A DNA stretch of 56,518 bases, taken from positions 1 to 56,518 of the forward strand of contig PLHW01000057.1 of NCBI GenBank assembly GCA_003139095.1, read 5' to 3'. This stretch comes from Acidobacteriaceae bacterium. Its GTDB lineage: Bacteria > Acidobacteriota > Terriglobia > Terriglobales > Acidobacteriaceae. Of the stretch, positions 1 to 8,262 are shown piece after piece. The notes under the pieces are model-generated. The model was given only the letters and a program-made list of their open reading frames with translations, searched no databases and was not told the DNA's origin. Position numbers and translations under genes: made by a program. The stretch's first letter is position 1. Each line of letters opens with the position of its first letter.

Positions 1-1133
1 CAATCACCGGGACAGCCCACTAGCATAAACTCGGCCGGCAACGCGATCTCTACAGGTTCGCCAAGCTACCTGGCTATTGGAGGAACCACGGACCTCTCAG
101 CGCCATTTGGAGTGGACGCTGTGGATATCCACACGACTTACGTCGCTTATCATTACAAGGTTGGGGGAAAAGGCTGCACAGAGTCCCGGACCGACTCGGT
201 CGCGCCAAGCCCAATGTTTACTCAGTACTACACTAACGAAGTCATGTTTGGGAGCAGCACGTTTCCCGTTGGATCAGGACCAGTGGCAATCAAAGCATTC
301 GGATCAAACACCGTTACAACCTACACGCCGGTAAAAAACTGCCCAGATGACTCGAAGGCGGTAACCGGACCGGCAGGCGCGATTGCGGTGAACTCGCTGT
401 CCAACAGCGTCACTCTGATAAATTTCGCCGGCAACAGCACTGTGAATATAGCAGTCGGCACTCAGCCTATGGCCGTCGTACTAAGCTCCGATGGATCCAA
501 GGCCTACATCCCGAATTTTGGGAGCGGCACTCTGTCGGAGGTGAACATCCAACCCAGGGCGTAACGCGAACCGCAACCGGTACGACCGGTGCGCTCAGCG
601 TGGCGATGGATCCGGGCGGCGCATACGTGTGGGTCGGGGGCGCGAACTACTTGTACAAGGTCAGTCTGAGCACATTCGCTGTTGTCGCGAGCTATCCAGT
701 TAGCGGCAGCGTCACGTCACTTGCGGCAAGCAATTCCCAGAATGAATTGGTCTACACCTTGGTCCAGAACTGCTGCACACAGTCGAGTACCTATGTCGTT
801 AGCGAGACCAGACTCAGCGATATGTCAACGACGGCCAATTACGCTCAAGCGACAGCCAGTCCCTTCGCCCCCTACACCATGAAGGGGACGCTTCCGAGCG
901 CCGCCGTGCTTCCACAGGCAACCACAATCAGCACAAAGTTCAGCAACGGAATGGGGGCCTCCTCCACGCCGACCGGCTTTGTTATATACGATTTGGAAGG
1001 TCATCAGCAGCTTATGACCGGTACGACGCCGACACCCGTACGTGGCATCGCGGCCGATCCCAACTGCATGTTCGCCTACTTCACTTTGCCCGATAGCAAC
1101 GAATACATCGCGGTACCACTAGAGTCGCAATAG
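1..1133 (+). pseudogene. YVTN/NHL-type beta-propeller surface protein, 5'-truncated and frameshifted
   Basis: The frame is open from base 1, so the gene begins before the window. It runs to a TAA at 562-564. The same protein clearly continues in another frame from about 549 to the TAG at 1131-1133, where HPTQGVTRTATGTTGALSVA leads into MDPGGAYVWVGG. A single missing base near 543-555 explains the switch. The repeats of the type VAVNSLSNSVTLI..VGTQPMAVVLSSDGSKAYIPN are typical of YVTN/NHL beta-propellers in secreted or cell-surface proteins. No C-terminal anchor is visible. The function is unknown. The break could be a true mutation or an assembly error. Confidence 0.7.
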
Positions 1134-1372
1134 ACGGCGGGGCGCTGTTCCGGGCGCGGCAAGGGCCCGTCGTTTCTTGTCGGGCATCTTGCCAGGGACG
1201 CCAAACTCGCTGAGCCGAACCCCACCCCGCTCTATCTGCCCTCGCGCCTTTCTTCCGGCCACGTGGCCTCGGAGTCCCGACCCGCGCTTCCGCATCGACT
1301 GGCGAGTGTCGAGTAGGTCAGTCCAATTGCCCTTACCCCCATCCTCCCCGTATCATCCTCGGGACAAAAACA

Positions 1373-2488
1373 ATGAAACCCTCCCGCATCCGAATCTGCC
1401 TCGCCGCGCTCCTATTGCTCGCGTCCCTCGCCGCCGCTCAGAAACGTAAAGTCATCATCGACCAGGACGCCGCCGGCCCGGCCGGCACCGATCAGCAATC
1501 CATCCTCCTCCTCATCCAGTCTCCTCGAACCGAAGTCCTCGGCATCACCGTCGTCACCGGAGACCAGTGGCTCACCGCCGAACTCGCCCATACCCTCCGC
1601 ATGCTCGAACTCATCGGCCGCACCGACATCCCCGTCCTCCGCGGAGCCGAATATCCGCTACTTCGCACCAAAGAAGAAACCGAACTCGACGAACAACGTT
1701 ACGGCCAATTCGCCTGGCTCGGCGCCTGGACCCCGCGCTTCTACCATCCCCCGCGCGAACTCGGCCCCATGCCCGAGGGCGTCCCCACCACCAAGCCTTC
1801 CGACGAAGACGCCGCCCACTTTCTAGTACGCATGGTCCACAAGTACCCGCACGAAGTCTCGATTTACGAGGGCGGGCCCATGACCAATCTCGCCCTGGCC
1901 ATCTCGCTCGATCCCGAATTCCCCTCCCTCGCCAAGGAATTGGTCTTCATGGGTGCCAGCCTAAGTCCCCAGACCGACGATCCCGAATTTATCAACACCC
2001 CCCGCCGCGAATTCAACCTCTGGTTTGACCCCGAGGCCGCCCACATCGTCCTCCGCGCCCCCTGGCAAAAAATCATCTGCACCCCGGTCGATATCTCCGT
2101 CAAAACCCGCCTAACCCAGGACATAATCGACCGATTCAAGCAATTCCCGAACCCCGCAGCCCAATATTTGGCAAAATATTCCACTCTTCACGGCTCTTAT
2201 AACTACCTCTGGGACGAGTTAGCGGCCGCCGCCTGGCTCGATCCCACCATAATCACCAAAACCGAGACCCTCTACGTGGACGTAAACCTCGATCACGGAG
2301 CAACTTACGGCGATACGTTAGTGTGGAGTGATAACGACAAGCCCAAATCGCAGAGCGGCAACAGTAAGCCCCAAGCGAGCCTCCAACCCGTCCAAATTCA
2401 ACTGGATCTGGATAAAGCCCGCTTCTACAACCAATTCCTGACGTTGCTAACCTCCCCAACTCCCAAACCAGAAACCCCCAAACCATAA
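1373..2488 (+). CDS. Exported nucleoside hydrolase (inosine-uridine-preferring family)
   Basis: 371 aa. The first ~22 residues form a signal peptide (charged start, LLLLASLAAAQ), so the enzyme probably acts in the periplasm. The family cleaves the N-glycosidic bond of nucleosides to base plus ribose. The calcium-site region is present in altered form (DQDAAGPAGTD, Asp30, Asp32 and Asp40, instead of the usual DTDPGIDD). The late family motif is well kept (REFNLWFDPEAA), followed by WDELAAAAWLDP. The C-terminus is a low-complexity Pro/Lys tail. The gene lies just upstream of cdd-deoA-nupC, which suggests a role in feeding nucleoside salvage. Substrate preference cannot be read from sequence. 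Confidence 0.85.
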   Translation: MKPSRIRICLAALLLLASLAAAQKRKVIIDQDAAGPAGTDQQSILLLIQSPRTEVLGITVVTGDQWLTAELAHTLRMLELIGRTDIPVLRGAEYPLLRTKEETELDEQRYGQFAWLGAWTPRFYHPPRELGPMPEGVPTTKPSDEDAAHFLVRMVHKYPHEVSIYEGGPMTNLALAISLDPEFPSLAKELVFMGASLSPQTDDPEFINTPRREFNLWFDPEAAHIVLRAPWQKIICTPVDISVKTRLTQDIIDRFKQFPNPAAQYLAKYSTLHGSYNYLWDELAAAAWLDPTIITKTETLYVDVNLDHGATYGDTLVWSDNDKPKSQSGNSKPQASLQPVQIQLDLDKARFYNQFLTLLTSPTPKPETPKP

Positions 2489-2559
2489 AGAAACAAAAAG
2501 AGCGCGCTCCCGAACCTCCGCCCGACTAACCTCCATAACAATGAATGGCATACCCGCAG

Positions 2560-2585
2560 TTGTACATATCCACGCATATGTACAA
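2560..2585. promoter_or_regulatory. Perfect 10-bp inverted repeat, operator-like
   Basis: TTGTACATAT and ATATGTACAA are exact inverted complements separated by six bases. The element ends right at the edge of the first parS-like site. There is no T-tract, so it is not an intrinsic terminator. It could be the operator of a regulator of the downstream cdd-deoA-nupC operon; the regulator is unknown. Confidence 0.5.
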
Positions 2586-2601
2586 TGCTCCACGTGGAAC
2601 A
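2586..2601. other. parS-like site 1 (ParB/Spo0J binding), one mismatch
   Basis: TGCTCCACGTGGAACA matches the bacterial parS palindrome TGTTCCACGTGGAACA at 15 of 16 positions. Its centre is 32 bp from the perfect copy that follows. In many bacteria such sites near the chromosome origin load ParB for segregation. No parAB gene is in this window. Confidence 0.6.
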
Positions 2602-2617
2602 TTAGAAACATTCCCAA

Positions 2618-2633
2618 TGTTCCACGTGGAACA
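2618..2633. other. parS site 2 (ParB/Spo0J binding), perfect palindrome
   Basis: TGTTCCACGTGGAACA is a perfect 16-bp palindrome identical to the classical parS form with a CCACGTGG core. It lies between the nucleoside hydrolase gene and cdd, outside coding sequence. Together with site 1 it makes a close pair, which argues against a chance match. Confidence 0.75.
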
Positions 2634-2742
2634 CTCCGCCCCTAACCCGCCCGGCGCGGAAAGAAAATTTCCTGCGCCTCCCTCCCCCACGGTTTACAAT
2701 GCCCAGCGTCCCCACTGATTCGTAGTTGGTGATCGACTCTCT

Positions 2743-3183
2743 ATGCCTACAGTGAAAAAGGATGTGCCGGCGAGCACGCGCGAGCGCCTCGCTCGCGCCG
2801 CCCGCAAACGCCTGCACGCCGCGGCGCGCAAGGCGATGAAGAACGCCTACGCCCCCTTCTCGAACTTCCAGGTGGGCGCGGCGATCCTCACCGCTGACGG
2901 GAAAATTTTTTCCGGCTGCAACGTGGAGAATTCCTCTTATGGCATGACCAACTGCGCGGAGAGAACGGCGATTTTTTCCGCGGTGGCGGCGGGCGGCCCC
3001 CGGCTGGAAATCCTGGCGGTCGCGGTGACCAACGCGCAGGGCGTGCCGTGCTCACCGTGCGGGGCTTGCCGGCAGGTGATCTACGAGTTCGGCCCCGACG
3101 CGATCGTGTTCTATCAGGGGCAGGACGGCGACGCCGAAAGTTCGATTACGGAACTTCTGCCGGAGGGCTTTCGACTGCGGTGA
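2743..3183 (+). CDS. cdd: Cytidine deaminase
   Basis: 146 aa, normal for the small tetrameric cytidine deaminases. It converts cytidine or deoxycytidine to uridine or deoxyuridine in the cytosol. The zinc-site signatures are complete: NCAERTAI with Cys71 and Glu73, and PCGACRQ with Cys106 and Cys109. The substrate-binding stretch FSNFQVGAA and the CNVENSSYG motif are also present. The N-terminus carries an extra basic stretch (ERLARAARKRLHAAARKAM). The stop codon overlaps the GTG of deoA, so the two are translationally coupled. First gene of the cdd-deoA-nupC operon. Confidence 0.95.
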   Translation: MPTVKKDVPASTRERLARAARKRLHAAARKAMKNAYAPFSNFQVGAAILTADGKIFSGCNVENSSYGMTNCAERTAIFSAVAAGGPRLEILAVAVTNAQGVPCSPCGACRQVIYEFGPDAIVFYQGQDGDAESSITELLPEGFRLR

Positions 3184-4526
3184 GCCAATCTACAGCTTCG
3201 CCTCCTGCATTTCGCGTCGTTGACCTCATCCGCAAGAAGCGGGATGGGGGCGCGCTCTCCGCGAAGGAGATCGGTTACATCGTCGATGCATATACCGCCG
3301 GAGCGATTCCCGACTACCAGGTTGCGGCATGGCTGATGGCGGTGCTGTTGCGCGGCATGACGGGCGCAGAGCTTGCCGCGCTGACGAACGCAATGCTGTA
3401 TTCGGGCGAGGTGCTCGATCTCAGCTTTTTGCCGGCGACGAAGGTCGATAAGCATTCGACGGGCGGCGTGGGCGATAAGACATCGCTGGTGCTGGCACCG
3501 CTGGTCGCGGCGGGTGGGCTCTATGTGCCGATGATCAGCGGGCGCGGACTGGGACACACGGGAGGCACGCTCGACAAACTGGAATCGATTCCCGGATTTC
3601 GCGTGGGCCTGTCGGTCCCGGAGTTTCATCGCGTGCTGAAGGCGTGCGGCACGGCGATGATCGGGCAGACTGAGAAGATCGCACCCGCCGACCGCAAGCT
3701 CTATGCACTACGCGATGTGACAGGGACGGTAGAAAGTCCGGATCTCATTTGCGCTTCCATCATGAGTAAGAAACTTGCGGAGGGGACCGATGCGCTCGTG
3801 CTCGACGTGAAGACAGGCTCGGGCGCGTTCATGAAAAAAGAAGAAGACGCCGTGCATCTCGCGGAGTTGATGGTCGAGACCGGCGAGCGCATGGGCAAGC
3901 GAATGGTCGCACTCATCACAAATATGGATCAGCCGCTGGGGCGAATGGTGGGGAATGCAATGGAGGTCGCGGAGTGCATCGAGGTGCTGCACGGAGGCGG
4001 CCCAGAAGATCTGCGCGAGCTGTGCCTGCACCTCGGGGCGTGGATGTTCCACCTCGGCGGCACGACGAAAACGGTGGCGGAGGGCAAGCTGCTTTCCGAG
4101 GAGATCATCGCGTCGGGCAAGGCGTTCGATCGCTTCCGGCAGATGGTGGAGTTGCAGGGCGGGGACGTGAGCGCGATCGACGATCCCACGCGGCTGCCTT
4201 CGGCGGATTGCCGCGTGGAAGTGCGAAGCGCGGCGGCGGGGTATATTTCTGCGATTGCCTGCGAGAGTATTGGGACGGCTTGCGTGATTCTCGGAGGAGG
4301 GCGCGAGAAAAAAGAAGATTCGGTCGATCCCGCGGTGGGGATTGTGGTTCACAAGAAAATTGGAGATCGGGTGGAGATGGGCGAGTCGTTGTGCACGATT
4401 CATTGTCATGCGGAGGCGCAGGCGGAGCGGGCGAAGAAGATGATCGAGGGGAGTTATACGATTGCGGCAACGGCTCCACATAAGCCGCCGTTGATTCATC
4501 GTGTGATTTATAGAGGGGAGCACTGA
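3180..4526 (+). CDS. deoA: Pyrimidine-nucleoside (thymidine) phosphorylase
   Basis: 448 aa from the GTG at 3180, which overlaps the cdd stop as GTGA and has GGAGGG about 13 bases upstream. A longer in-frame ORF from 3048 would lie inside cdd and is unlikely. The enzyme splits thymidine, uridine or deoxyuridine with phosphate into base and (deoxy)ribose-1-phosphate. Motifs KHSTGGVGDK (91-100) and SGRGLGHTGGTLDKLE (about 120-135) are the phosphate and pyrimidine-binding signatures of family 3 phosphorylases. Its TGA overlaps the ATG of nupC. The exact choice between DeoA and Pdp cannot be settled by eye. Confidence 0.93.
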   Translation: MSQSTASPPAFRVVDLIRKKRDGGALSAKEIGYIVDAYTAGAIPDYQVAAWLMAVLLRGMTGAELAALTNAMLYSGEVLDLSFLPATKVDKHSTGGVGDKTSLVLAPLVAAGGLYVPMISGRGLGHTGGTLDKLESIPGFRVGLSVPEFHRVLKACGTAMIGQTEKIAPADRKLYALRDVTGTVESPDLICASIMSKKLAEGTDALVLDVKTGSGAFMKKEEDAVHLAELMVETGERMGKRMVALITNMDQPLGRMVGNAMEVAECIEVLHGGGPEDLRELCLHLGAWMFHLGGTTKTVAEGKLLSEEIIASGKAFDRFRQMVELQGGDVSAIDDPTRLPSADCRVEVRSAAAGYISAIACESIGTACVILGGGREKKEDSVDPAVGIVVHKKIGDRVEMGESLCTIHCHAEAQAERAKKMIEGSYTIAATAPHKPPLIHRVIYRGEH

Positions 4527-5755
4527 TGGGACGATTCACTGGCATTCTTGGGCTTCTTACGATGCTGGGGCTGGGATATATCTTCTCGACCAACCGGCGC
4601 GCGATCCGTCTGAAGACGGTGGCGTGGGGGCTGGGACTGCAGGTTGCGTTTGCCGTTTTTGTTTTGAAGATGAGCATCGGGCGCACGCTTTTTCAGAAGG
4701 CGGGCGATGCGGTGAACCGGTTGCTCAGCTATGCCTTCGCGGGCTCGCAATTTGTTTTTGGAGATCTCGGCAAACAGGGATCGCATCTCGGATTTTATTT
4801 TGCGTTTCAGGTTCTGCCGACGGTGATTTTTATTTGCGCGCTGTTCGCGGTGCTGTACTACCTGGGGGTCATGCAGGTGATCATCCGCGGCGCGGCGTGG
4901 CTGATGACGCGGCTGATGGGCGTGAGCGGCGCGGAATCGCTGAACGTGGCGGCGAGCATTTTCATGGGACAGACGGAAGCGCCGCAGACGATTCGGCCGT
5001 TTCTTCCCGATCTGACGCGCTCCGAGTTGATGACGGTCATGACGAGCGGAATGGCGCACGTTTCGGGCAGCATCATGGCGGCGTACATCGCGTTTGGGAT
5101 CGAGCCAAAACATTTGCTGAGCGCGGTGATCATGACGGCTCCCGGGACGCTTTTGATGGCGAAGATGCTGGTGCCGGAGACGGAAGTGCCAAGGACGGCT
5201 GGGCGCGTGGTGATGAGCGAGGACGAACTCGAAACAGAAAAGAACGAGAATTTGCTGGGAGCGATTGCGCGCGGGACGACGGACGGGCTGCACATGGCGC
5301 TGAATATTGCGGCGATGCTGATTTCGTTTCTGGCGCTGATTGCGCTGCTGGATGGAATCATGGGAGGAGTTCATGCTCACATCGGATGGTTCCCGGTGAG
5401 CCTGGAGTCGATCCTGGGCAAGCTGTTTGCGCCGATTGCGTTTGTGATTGGAATTCCGTGGCGCGATTGCGCGGCGGTTGGGAATCTGCTCGGCGTGCGC
5501 ATGGTGCTGAATGAGTTGGTGGCATTCTCGATGCTGGGACCGCAGAAGGCAGTGCTCGATCCACGGTCGTTTACGATTGCGACGTTCGCGCTGTGCGGGT
5601 TTGCCAACTTCAGTTCGATTGGGATTCAGATGGGCGGGATCGGGGCGCTCGCTCCGAATAAGCGCGGCGAACTGGCGAAACTGGGACTGCGCGCGATGCT
5701 GGCGGGAACGATGGCGAATCTGATGTCAGCTTCAATTGCGGGGATGCTGTTGTAG
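4526..5755 (+). CDS. nupC: Concentrative nucleoside transporter (NupC/CNT family)
   Basis: 409 aa polytopic inner-membrane protein. It starts at the ATG that overlaps the deoA stop (TGATG). CNT family landmarks include the ASIFMGQTEAPQTIRPFL stretch, which carries the substrate-binding QTEAP motif, then MTSGMAHVSGSIMAAY and the C-terminal CGFANFSSIGIQMGGIGAL. It imports nucleosides with a cation gradient. Third gene of the cdd-deoA-nupC operon, so import and breakdown are made together. Confidence 0.94.
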   Translation: MGRFTGILGLLTMLGLGYIFSTNRRAIRLKTVAWGLGLQVAFAVFVLKMSIGRTLFQKAGDAVNRLLSYAFAGSQFVFGDLGKQGSHLGFYFAFQVLPTVIFICALFAVLYYLGVMQVIIRGAAWLMTRLMGVSGAESLNVAASIFMGQTEAPQTIRPFLPDLTRSELMTVMTSGMAHVSGSIMAAYIAFGIEPKHLLSAVIMTAPGTLLMAKMLVPETEVPRTAGRVVMSEDELETEKNENLLGAIARGTTDGLHMALNIAAMLISFLALIALLDGIMGGVHAHIGWFPVSLESILGKLFAPIAFVIGIPWRDCAAVGNLLGVRMVLNELVAFSMLGPQKAVLDPRSFTIATFALCGFANFSSIGIQMGGIGALAPNKRGELAKLGLRAMLAGTMANLMSASIAGMLL

Positions 5756-5790
5756 GCTGCGACACTTTCCGGGGACGAAGAAGTCAAAAG

Positions 5791-5828
5791 CTTTAACGCA
5801 GAGGGCGCGGAGATCGCAGAGTTTTTTT
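5791..5828. repeat. Dispersed GCAGAG-type intergenic repeat, copy 1
   Basis: Downstream of nupC lies a GCAGAG-GCGCGGAG-ATCGCAGAG sequence. It closely matches the reverse complement of a copy at 39822-39856 and a copy at 39703-39740. It is non-coding and sits in a convergent gap between nupC and the minus-strand hydrolase. Confidence 0.55.
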
Positions 5829-5904
5829 GGGTTTGGAATTACGTTGCGATCTACATTGGGCGGCGGCGACGCCATCACCGCCGACGCGATGCCGGCGCCG
5901 TTTT

Positions 5905-6519
5905 CTAGACTTCCAGGCGGGAGAGAACTTCGCTGGTGGTGACCAGTCTTGCTCCCAGTTGGTGAAATTCTTTCAGGGAATTCTTGCCTGCTTCCGCGGA
6001 GAGCGTTTCGATTGCGTCTTGCACTACCGCTACTCTCCGGTGGCGCTGTAGAAGCCCTTTGACCGCCAGCGCTACGCAGTATTCAGTTACCACTCCGAAG
6101 ACAACAAATTCTGGGTGTGTGCCCAAGCGCTCGACTAATTCACTCGCGTGCAGCGACTGAAAAACATCGAGCGTTTGTTTTTCCAGGATGATTTGCTGGT
6201 AGGCGGCGAGATCGGGTGGCAGTCTGGCACCGGCGCGATTCGCAACGCGACCTACCTTGTCGGCGAGCGCTTCGGGGAGCAGTTCTGCGCCGGGCGTGCC
6301 TTTTATGCAGTGCGGGGGAAACTGCTGGAATTCTGGGTCGTTCGGGGCGTGGAAGTCTCCGCTTGAAACCAGGAAGACCTCGTTGCGACGGGCGGCGTCG
6401 GTTAGTTTGCGGATGTTGGGGAGGAGATTTTCGGCTCCGGGGACGTAGAGCGCGCCGCCTGGGAGCATGAAGTCGCGCTGGACGTCGACTTCCCAGAGGA
6501 TGAAATTGCGAGAGCGCAT
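5905..6519 (-). CDS. Nicotinamidase-like cysteine hydrolase (isochorismatase fold)
   Basis: 204 aa. The catalytic triad of the cysteine hydrolase family is visible: Asp12 (VDVQRDFM), Lys114 (EKQTLDVF) and Cys148 (VTEYCVALAVKGL). Nicotinamidase features include SSGDFHAPNDPEF as a metal-site region and PPHCIKGTPGAEL. PncA converts nicotinamide to nicotinate in NAD salvage, and that is the likely reaction here. Other isochorismatase-like amidases remain possible. The ATG is followed immediately by the first beta strand. It is convergent with nupC. Confidence 0.82.
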   Translation of the reverse strand: MRSRNFILWEVDVQRDFMLPGGALYVPGAENLLPNIRKLTDAARRNEVFLVSSGDFHAPNDPEFQQFPPHCIKGTPGAELLPEALADKVGRVANRAGARLPPDLAAYQQIILEKQTLDVFQSLHASELVERLGTHPEFVVFGVVTEYCVALAVKGLLQRHRRVAVVQDAIETLSAEAGKNSLKEFHQLGARLVTTSEVLSRLEV

Positions 6520-6612
6520 TCTTCAATTGTATCGATGCGGAAAAGAATCGGGTGATCGGGCCACTTGGTGGTCGAAAATCCAAACCCGACATCCGCGTCG
6601 GGGCATCGCGAA

Positions 6613-8025
6613 TTATTGCATGCCGAGCGAGGCGGCAACTTTTTTGCCATATTCGTTTGCTTTCGTGATCGCGGCTTGCTCGTCTACCGTGAGGAGTTTG
6701 TATTTGTCCATCACGATGCGGCCGCCGATCATTACCGTTTCCACGTCGCTGGCTTTCAGGGCGTAGGCGATCTGCGCGTAAATTTCGTACATGGGGACGG
6801 CGTTGGGTTCGTCGAGATTGATGACGATGATATCGGCCTTCTTGCCCGCTTCGAGCGAGCCGATTTCTTTTTCCATGTGCAGGGCGCGGGCGCCATCGAT
6901 GGTGGCCATTTCGACGACGGCTTTGGCGTTGAGCGCGGTGGGACTCATCCTTGTAATTTTGGCGAGTTTGGCGGCGAGATCGATTTCTTCCATCAAATCA
7001 AGATCGTTGTTGCTGCCGGCGGGGCCGTCGGTGCCGAGGCCGACGGCAATTCCGGCGGCGCGCTCTTCGGGGACGGGCGCTACACCGCTGGCGAGCATCA
7101 TGTTGCTCGAAGGATTGTGGACGCATCCGACGTGGCGCGCGGCCAGCGTTGCGCGATCTTTTTCGTCGACAAAGATGCAGTGCGCGGCGACCACATCGGG
7201 GCCGAGAATGCCGAGGCGGTCGAGGTATTGGACGGGCGTGGCATGGTTGGTCTTGAGACTATCGTCCAATTCTTTTTTCATTTCCGCGACGTGAATCAGA
7301 ATCGGCGCGTGGTATTTGCGTGCGAGGGCAGCGGAATCCTGAAGCGTTTTTTGCGAGCAGGTGTAGATGGAGTGGGGCGCGACGGCGGCGTGAATGAGCG
7401 GATCGCCCTGCCACTTCTGGAGAAATTTTTCGGCGTAGGCGAGGATGGCGGCCTCGTCTTTATTGTCGGGCGTGGGGAAGTCGATGAAGGTCTCGCCGAG
7501 AACGCCGCGCATGCCTGCCTTTTTTGTCTCCTCGGCGACGGCGTCTTCGAAGTAATACATGTCGGCGAAAGTGGTAATGCCGGAGCGAATCTGCTCGGCG
7601 GCGGCGAGGCGCGTGCCCCAGCGCACGAATTCCTCATCCACATTTTTGTGTTCGGCGGGGAAGATGAATTTGTAGAGCCAGTCGTTGAGCGTGACGTCGT
7701 CGTGCAGGCCGCGCAGAAGGGTCATGGGGACGTGAGTGTGTCCGTTGATGAAGCCGGGAAGAATGAGTTTGCCGCGGGCATCGATGGTGCGCGGGGCGTG
7801 GAAGCGGGCTTCGATTTCGGCGCGCGGGCCGGCGGCGAGGACGGAATCGCCGGCGATGGCGATGGCGCCGTCGTTGTAGATGGAGCGGGAGGCGTCCATG
7901 GTGACGACGATGCCGGTGAGGATAGCATCGGCGGGCTGGCGGCCTTGGGCGTGGGCGGTTGAGATCAAGAGGGAGAGGACGATGGGGAAAATTGTGGAGA
8001 AATGGAGTGGGCTGCGGTTTTTCAT
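6613..8025 (-). CDS. Exported amidohydrolase, MTA/SAH deaminase (TrzA/MtaD) family
   Basis: About 470 aa from the ATG at 8025. The frame is open further upstream to 8190, but only this start gives a clean signal peptide (positive start, hydrophobic core, STAHAQ). Metal-binding motifs of the amidohydrolase superfamily are present: GHTHVP (His96 and His98), a His in AVAPHSIYTC, HVAEMKKE, AAHCIFVDEKD and GTDGPAGSNNDLDLMEE. The family hydrolyses S-adenosylhomocysteine, methylthioadenosine or related aminopurines. A periplasmic location is unusual, as most family members are cytosolic. The true substrate is not determined. Confidence 0.85.
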   Translation of the reverse strand: MKNRSPLHFSTIFPIVLSLLISTAHAQGRQPADAILTGIVVTMDASRSIYNDGAIAIAGDSVLAAGPRAEIEARFHAPRTIDARGKLILPGFINGHTHVPMTLLRGLHDDVTLNDWLYKFIFPAEHKNVDEEFVRWGTRLAAAEQIRSGITTFADMYYFEDAVAEETKKAGMRGVLGETFIDFPTPDNKDEAAILAYAEKFLQKWQGDPLIHAAVAPHSIYTCSQKTLQDSAALARKYHAPILIHVAEMKKELDDSLKTNHATPVQYLDRLGILGPDVVAAHCIFVDEKDRATLAARHVGCVHNPSSNMMLASGVAPVPEERAAGIAVGLGTDGPAGSNNDLDLMEEIDLAAKLAKITRMSPTALNAKAVVEMATIDGARALHMEKEIGSLEAGKKADIIVINLDEPNAVPMYEIYAQIAYALKASDVETVMIGGRIVMDKYKLLTVDEQAAITKANEYGKKVAASLGMQ

Positions 8026-8198
8026 GGGGATCGCGGTCAGGTTCAGAGGCATGGGATCGGGACGATGATCGTTATTTGATCGCAACGAGGGGGATTTGTA
8101 CAGAGGCGCGGGGCGAGTTATTGGTTCGACATATTTTGTTCGATCTGTTTCGTCAGTCGCTCTGTCAATCGGGCGCGGGAAATAGCTCACACGGAATG

Positions 8199-8212
8199 GT
8201 GATTTGCATCAC
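8199..8212. promoter_or_regulatory. CRP/FNR-type operator GTGA-N6-TCAC
   Basis: GTGATTTGCATCAC has the two half-sites of a CRP/FNR-family operator with the standard six-base spacing. It lies about 50 bases before the start of the cNMP-binding protein at 8263 and within the divergent gap to the amidohydrolase. It could control either gene. Confidence 0.45.
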
Positions 8213-8262
8213 AGCAGGAATGTTCATGCGGGACTAAAAGGGACGGACGATGTGGAGGAGCG

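Noticed and set aside
3048-3179. N-terminal extension of deoA
   Set aside because: It overlaps cdd coding sequence; the GTG at 3180 fits the coupled start and family length.
6565-7962. 465-codon plus-strand frame
   Set aside because: It lies antisense to the amidohydrolase, is rich in Gly/Asp/Val without domains, and is a GC-driven shadow.
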